From contig CANHHZ010000017.1 in assembly GCA_947460275.1 (NCBI GenBank), positions 1 to 18,132 of the forward strand: 18,132 nucleotides of DNA, in the 5' to 3' direction. Shown piece by piece: positions 15,724 through 18,132 of the stretch; position 1 is the stretch's first letter; every line of letters begins with the position of its first letter. The notes under the pieces were generated by a model that had not been told where the DNA came from, made no database searches, and saw nothing but the letters and a program-made list of their open reading frames with translations. Source of the stretch: Sphingobacteriaceae bacterium. Its GTDB lineage: Bacteria > Bacteroidota > Bacteroidia > Sphingobacteriales > Sphingobacteriaceae. Both the position numbers and the translations under genes were made by a program.

Positions 15724-16746
15724 TTAAGCAAAACTGCCAATAAAATTTTGGCTTAACCTTATATAATCATAACCCATGGTTCGATCACCATCTAAAAAAT
15801 GACGCGATTCAATTTCACACTCACCTTCGTAATCGTCTAATGAAAAACCAAACACATCAAGCATATCAATAACTAAATCACAGATCCAACATTCATCATC
15901 CTCACTAAAAGTATATTTATCCATATCACAAGAAACGATTAATTCTGCAAGTTCATCTTCATCTGTATCCGCTATAATCGTGATTAGAGTAAACATCATC
16001 CTCGAAATAAAGATAGATTTGAAGTTATCTTCTGTAGATTCTTCACAAACTAAAGCAACAGGATTTTTACCAGAACCCACCATATCGTCCCATTGGAAGG
16101 TATTTTCTTTAATTATATCCTCGTTAAAGTCAAGCCAGTGGTCAAATTTTTGCGCTACAAAAGTAAATATATAAGCATACCCACCCAACAATAATGGCTC
16201 TTCAGCTACATAAACCATTATTTCTTCATAAACATCATCAATTGCTTGGGCTTCGGCAGGAATTTCTGAGTTATACATTTTCAGTAATTCTTCTGCAGGT
16301 TTTATAAATTCCGATAAATAATCAATGTTTAAATTTTTGTTTTTAAATAAATCTATAAATGCTGTAGCTATCTTATTGTCTTTATATGAAATGCCACCTT
16401 CTTGAGTTTGATTAACTTTATTTACAACATAGCCTAAAGCATTCGCCCTATTAATCAATCCCGGAATATTATCAATACCCCATTGATTAGTAACCACAAT
16501 TTCAGTTCCATCTACTAAAGAAATAGGCTTATCCATGTAGTATCTTTTCGCATCTTTAACGTCTACTTTTTTTCTAAAAACACCATGAATACCACCTTGG
16601 CATTCGTCGGGAAAAGCAGCATTTAAAACAGCAAAGTCCACTTGATTTTTGCTTACATAATCTTCAATTATAGCCAATGCTAGTTTTGATTTTCCTAAAT
16701 TTTCTACTACGCCTTCAATAGCGTATTTTGAATAGTCTTTTGCCAT
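15724..16746 (-). CDS. Hypothetical protein A: shared N-terminal domain plus unique acidic C-terminus (340 residues)
   Basis: Family not recognised. Seen: residues 1-106 are 97/106 identical to those of the next gene upstream (16778-17599); the shared part includes KSKLALAIIEDYVSKN, NAAFPDECQGGIHGVFRKK, KRYYMDKPISLVDGTEIVVT, NQWGIDNIPGL and RANALGY. From about residue 107 the two proteins have nothing visible in common. This tail is clearly acidic, with clusters such as ADTDEDELAE, FSEDDECWICDL and DDYEGECEIES, hydrophobic helices and several cysteines. There is no signal peptide, so it is probably cytoplasmic. It follows the paralogue by 31 bases. The shared head may be a binding or DNA-associated module and the tail an effector or partner-specific part, but this is inference. 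The tail has no catalytic motif I can name. Confidence 0.75.
   Translation of the reverse strand: MAKDYSKYAIEGVVENLGKSKLALAIIEDYVSKNQVDFAVLNAAFPDECQGGIHGVFRKKVDVKDAKRYYMDKPISLVDGTEIVVTNQWGIDNIPGLINRANALGYVVNKVNQTQEGGISYKDNKIATAFIDLFKNKNLNIDYLSEFIKPAEELLKMYNSEIPAEAQAIDDVYEEIMVYVAEEPLLLGGYAYIFTFVAQKFDHWLDFNEDIIKENTFQWDDMVGSGKNPVALVCEESTEDNFKSIFISRMMFTLITIIADTDEDELAELIVSCDMDKYTFSEDDECWICDLVIDMLDVFGFSLDDYEGECEIESRHFLDGDRTMGYDYIRLSQNFIGSFA
16429..16746 (-). repeat. Duplicated N-terminal domain, copy A
   Basis: This stretch encodes residues 1-106 of protein A and aligns without gaps to 17282-17599. An uninterrupted identical run of 54 bases (16453-16506 versus 17306-17359) shows a recent duplication or gene conversion. 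Similarity stops soon after the GY codons. Confidence 0.9.
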
Positions 16747-16777
16747 TTTTTTTAGATTTTTTTGTTAATTGCTTTGC

Positions 16778-17599
16778 TTATAACAATATTTTAATTAATA
16801 ATTCTCGGTCTATAGCACATCTTAAATCTGAGTTAAAATCTTGTGCAAAACCTTCTGCTTCATCTTCATCTACACCTAGTAACTCTGCTACTTGATAATT
16901 TTGGATATCATTTTCGTAAAGAGCACTAAGACTAACATCATTTATTTCAGTTATTCTTATTAATGGTTCTAAATTGAACCAATCAAAATCATTTTCTAAG
17001 AGTTCATCCAAGCCTGATTGGTTATGTGCTTCTATTAGTATTTCCTCCGTATGATTTGAAGTAATTTCACTAACAAGCGCATAAAGTGTATCATATTCAC
17101 ACTTTGAATTAAAATCTTCCACCAATTTACTATTCACATTTAAGGCTAAATTCACATAGGCATAGTTTGTATCATACTCTTCAGTAGAAACTATTTCAAC
17201 AGCAAGATTTATTTCAATTTTGCCAGCTAATGTATCCTCAGAAGTTGATAAGGATGAGGTAACATTTACTGATTTCACTGCATAGCCTAAAGCATTTGCT
17301 CTATCAATCAATCCCGGAATATTATCAATACCCCATTGATTAGTAACCACAATTTCAGTACCATCTACTAAAGAAATGGGCTTATCCATGTAATACCTTT
17401 TGGGATCTTTAACCTCTTCTTTTTTTCTAAACACACCATGAATACCACCTTGACACTCATCAGGAAAAGCGGCATTTAACACAGCAAAATCCACCTTATT
17501 TTTGCTTACATAATCTTCAATTATAGCTAAGGCTAATTTTGATTTTCCTAAATTGTCTGCTACGCCATCAATAGCGTATTTTGTATAGTCTTTTGCCAT
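16778..17599 (-). CDS. Hypothetical protein B: shared N-terminal domain plus unique acidic C-terminus (273 residues)
   Basis: Paralogue of the downstream protein A over residues 1-106 (differences at 6, 11, 14, 15, 35, 61, 62, 66 and 99, mostly conservative). The tail, from about 107, is unrelated: it starts with a Ser/Thr-rich linker (SVNVTSSLSTSEDT), then beta-like strands (GKIEINLAVEIVSTEEYDTN, YAYVNLALNVNSKLVEDF) and an acidic helical end (LLGVDEDEAEGFAQDF). No signal peptide, no membrane segment and no known catalytic motif. The N-terminal Q-G-G-hydrophobic-x-G-V and NQWG patterns remind me of a small domain seen in restriction- or DNA-linked bacterial proteins, but I cannot verify this. 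It lies between the 68-residue gene (60 bases upstream) and protein A. Confidence 0.75.
   Translation of the reverse strand: MAKDYTKYAIDGVADNLGKSKLALAIIEDYVSKNKVDFAVLNAAFPDECQGGIHGVFRKKEEVKDPKRYYMDKPISLVDGTEIVVTNQWGIDNIPGLIDRANALGYAVKSVNVTSSLSTSEDTLAGKIEINLAVEIVSTEEYDTNYAYVNLALNVNSKLVEDFNSKCEYDTLYALVSEITSNHTEEILIEAHNQSGLDELLENDFDWFNLEPLIRITEINDVSLSALYENDIQNYQVAELLGVDEDEAEGFAQDFNSDLRCAIDRELLIKILL
17282..17599 (-). repeat. Duplicated N-terminal domain, copy B
   Basis: Pairs with 16429-16746. Most base differences between the copies are synonymous or conservative, for example in the VVTNQWGIDNIPGL part, which fits purifying selection on both copies rather than decay of one. Confidence 0.9.
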
Positions 17600-17659
17600 T
17601 TTATTGATTGATTTTTAAGCTAGATTGAATATTGATTGTGATTTTTTGAAAAGCTTTTT

Positions 17660-17866
17660 TTAAATTTCATCCCAATCAAAATCATTCAAGTTTAAACTGA
17701 ATGCAATTTTTTTATTCAACAATTCTTCGAACGCTTTTTGAACATTAGGTCTTTCAGGTTTGTTAACCCCATTTTGTTTTACAATTACATTCATGTGGGG
17801 TTCTATATATTGATTTGAACCAACTGAAATTTTTTTCTTACTAAATACTTTAAATGTTTTTGACAT
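17660..17866 (-). CDS. Small DUF6140-like protein, 68 residues
   Basis: A small soluble protein with a basic N-terminus and acidic C-terminus (MSKTFKVFSKKKI, ending LNLNDFDWDEI). Seen: short beta-like strands, then IEPHMNVIVKQNG, a proline-containing turn and a helix VQKAFEELLNKKI. Family knowledge: the order K-x-x-x-x-K-K, then I-x-x-x-M-x-V-x-V, then an Asn/Pro turn and V-x-x-AF resembles small Bacteroidota DUF6140 proteins, whose function is unknown. The match is from memory and loose. Gaps of 27 bases to the gene before and 60 to the one after suggest it belongs to the same transcript. The A-rich leader supports the start at 17866. Confidence 0.6.
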   Translation of the reverse strand: MSKTFKVFSKKKISVGSNQYIEPHMNVIVKQNGVNKPERPNVQKAFEELLNKKIAFSLNLNDFDWDEI

Positions 17867-17893
17867 AGTGTTTTTTATATTTTTGAAATTAAT

Positions 17894-18132
17894 TTAACTG
17901 TTAACTAAGATATCTCTTATTTTTTTTGCGTCTGCAACAGTAAAGTTTTTAGCTACAATTTCACTTAAACCATTGCTAGTGATGATTATATCTGCACCCC
18001 AAATTTTGTTTTGAACCTCTACAGATGAAATTTTATCGCGAGTGATACTTATCGAATCAAATCCTATCAAATACTTGTTTCTCTTTTTCCAAGTAATTGA
18101 TGAATCTGAAATTATTATTTTTTCGGGTGTAA
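17894..18132 (-). CDS. C-terminal part of a PH-domain-like protein, N-terminus outside the window
   Basis: The minus-strand frame is open from the window edge to the TAA at 17894-17896, 78 codons. Seen: TPEKIIISDSSITWKKRNKY, IGFDSISITRDKISSVEVQ, WGADIIITSNGLSEIVAKNF and a final helix VADAKKIRDILVNS. The plan is several beta strands, a TRDKISSVE turn, a strand ending in G-A-D-I-I-I and a C-terminal helix with a DA-x-x-I pattern. This fits bacterial PH-like domains, which end in a single capping helix. Function is unknown; such domains often act in protein-protein binding. First visible gene of the accessory cluster, 27 bases before the 68-residue gene. Confidence 0.68.
   Translation of the reverse strand, partial: TPEKIIISDSSITWKKRNKYLIGFDSISITRDKISSVEVQNKIWGADIIITSNGLSEIVAKNFTVADAKKIRDILVNS

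Noticed and set aside
1..18132. Search for tRNA, rRNA, CRISPR arrays, IS elements, attachment sites and riboswitches
   Set aside because: No cloverleaf, spaced repeat array, transposase or integrase frame, or recognisable riboswitch core was seen by eye.

Overview
The window looks like chromosomal DNA of a Bacteroidota member, most likely of the Sphingobacteriaceae/Pedobacter type. The evidence is a SusC/SusD pair, a type IX secretion (T9SS) type-B sorting domain next to a PorP/SprF protein, A-rich start regions without Shine-Dalgarno sites, TAnnTTTG-like promoter boxes and low GC. No RNA gene, CRISPR array, IS element or origin was recognised. Nearly everything is on the minus strand; only the LacI-type regulator is on the plus strand.

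Region 1 (9559 down to 1, minus) is a tightly packed operon: susC, susD, a small DUF5017-like lipoprotein, a 1235-residue secreted protein with FN3/Ig-like modules and a T9SS C-terminal domain, and a PorP/SprF-family protein cut by the window edge. Gaps are only 12 to 19 bases. It is SusCD-like but carries no visible glycoside hydrolase, polysaccharide lyase, HTCS or ECF-sigma/anti-sigma gene, so it is not a standard polysaccharide locus.

Region 2 (13302 down to 9965, minus) is a four-gene operon: a malonyl-CoA synthetase-type AMP ligase, the malonate transporter subunits MadL and MadM, and an SGNH/GDSL esterase lipoprotein. A LacI-family regulator (13462-14472, plus) is divergent from it. 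A perfect palindrome GAAAACGTTTTC lies upstream of susC, and a 10/12 match in a shared 10-base context lies in the ligase/lacI gap. This suggests one regulator controls both operons. The working model is that a ligand enters through SusCD, the esterase may release a malonyl-type acid, MadLM imports it and the ligase makes the CoA ester. This is inference, and no malonyl-CoA or malonate decarboxylase is present in the window.

Region 3 (14497-15096) holds a bidirectional terminator after lacI, a DUF1573 exported protein and a hairpin closing the next operon.

Region 4 (18132 down to 15110, minus) is an AT-rich accessory cluster: the C-terminus of a PH-domain-like protein, a 68-residue DUF6140-like protein, two paralogues sharing a 92% identical N-terminal domain of about 106 residues but with unrelated acidic C-termini, and a 158-residue unknown. 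This modular duplicated-head, swapped-tail arrangement is the part of the window least explained by known families.
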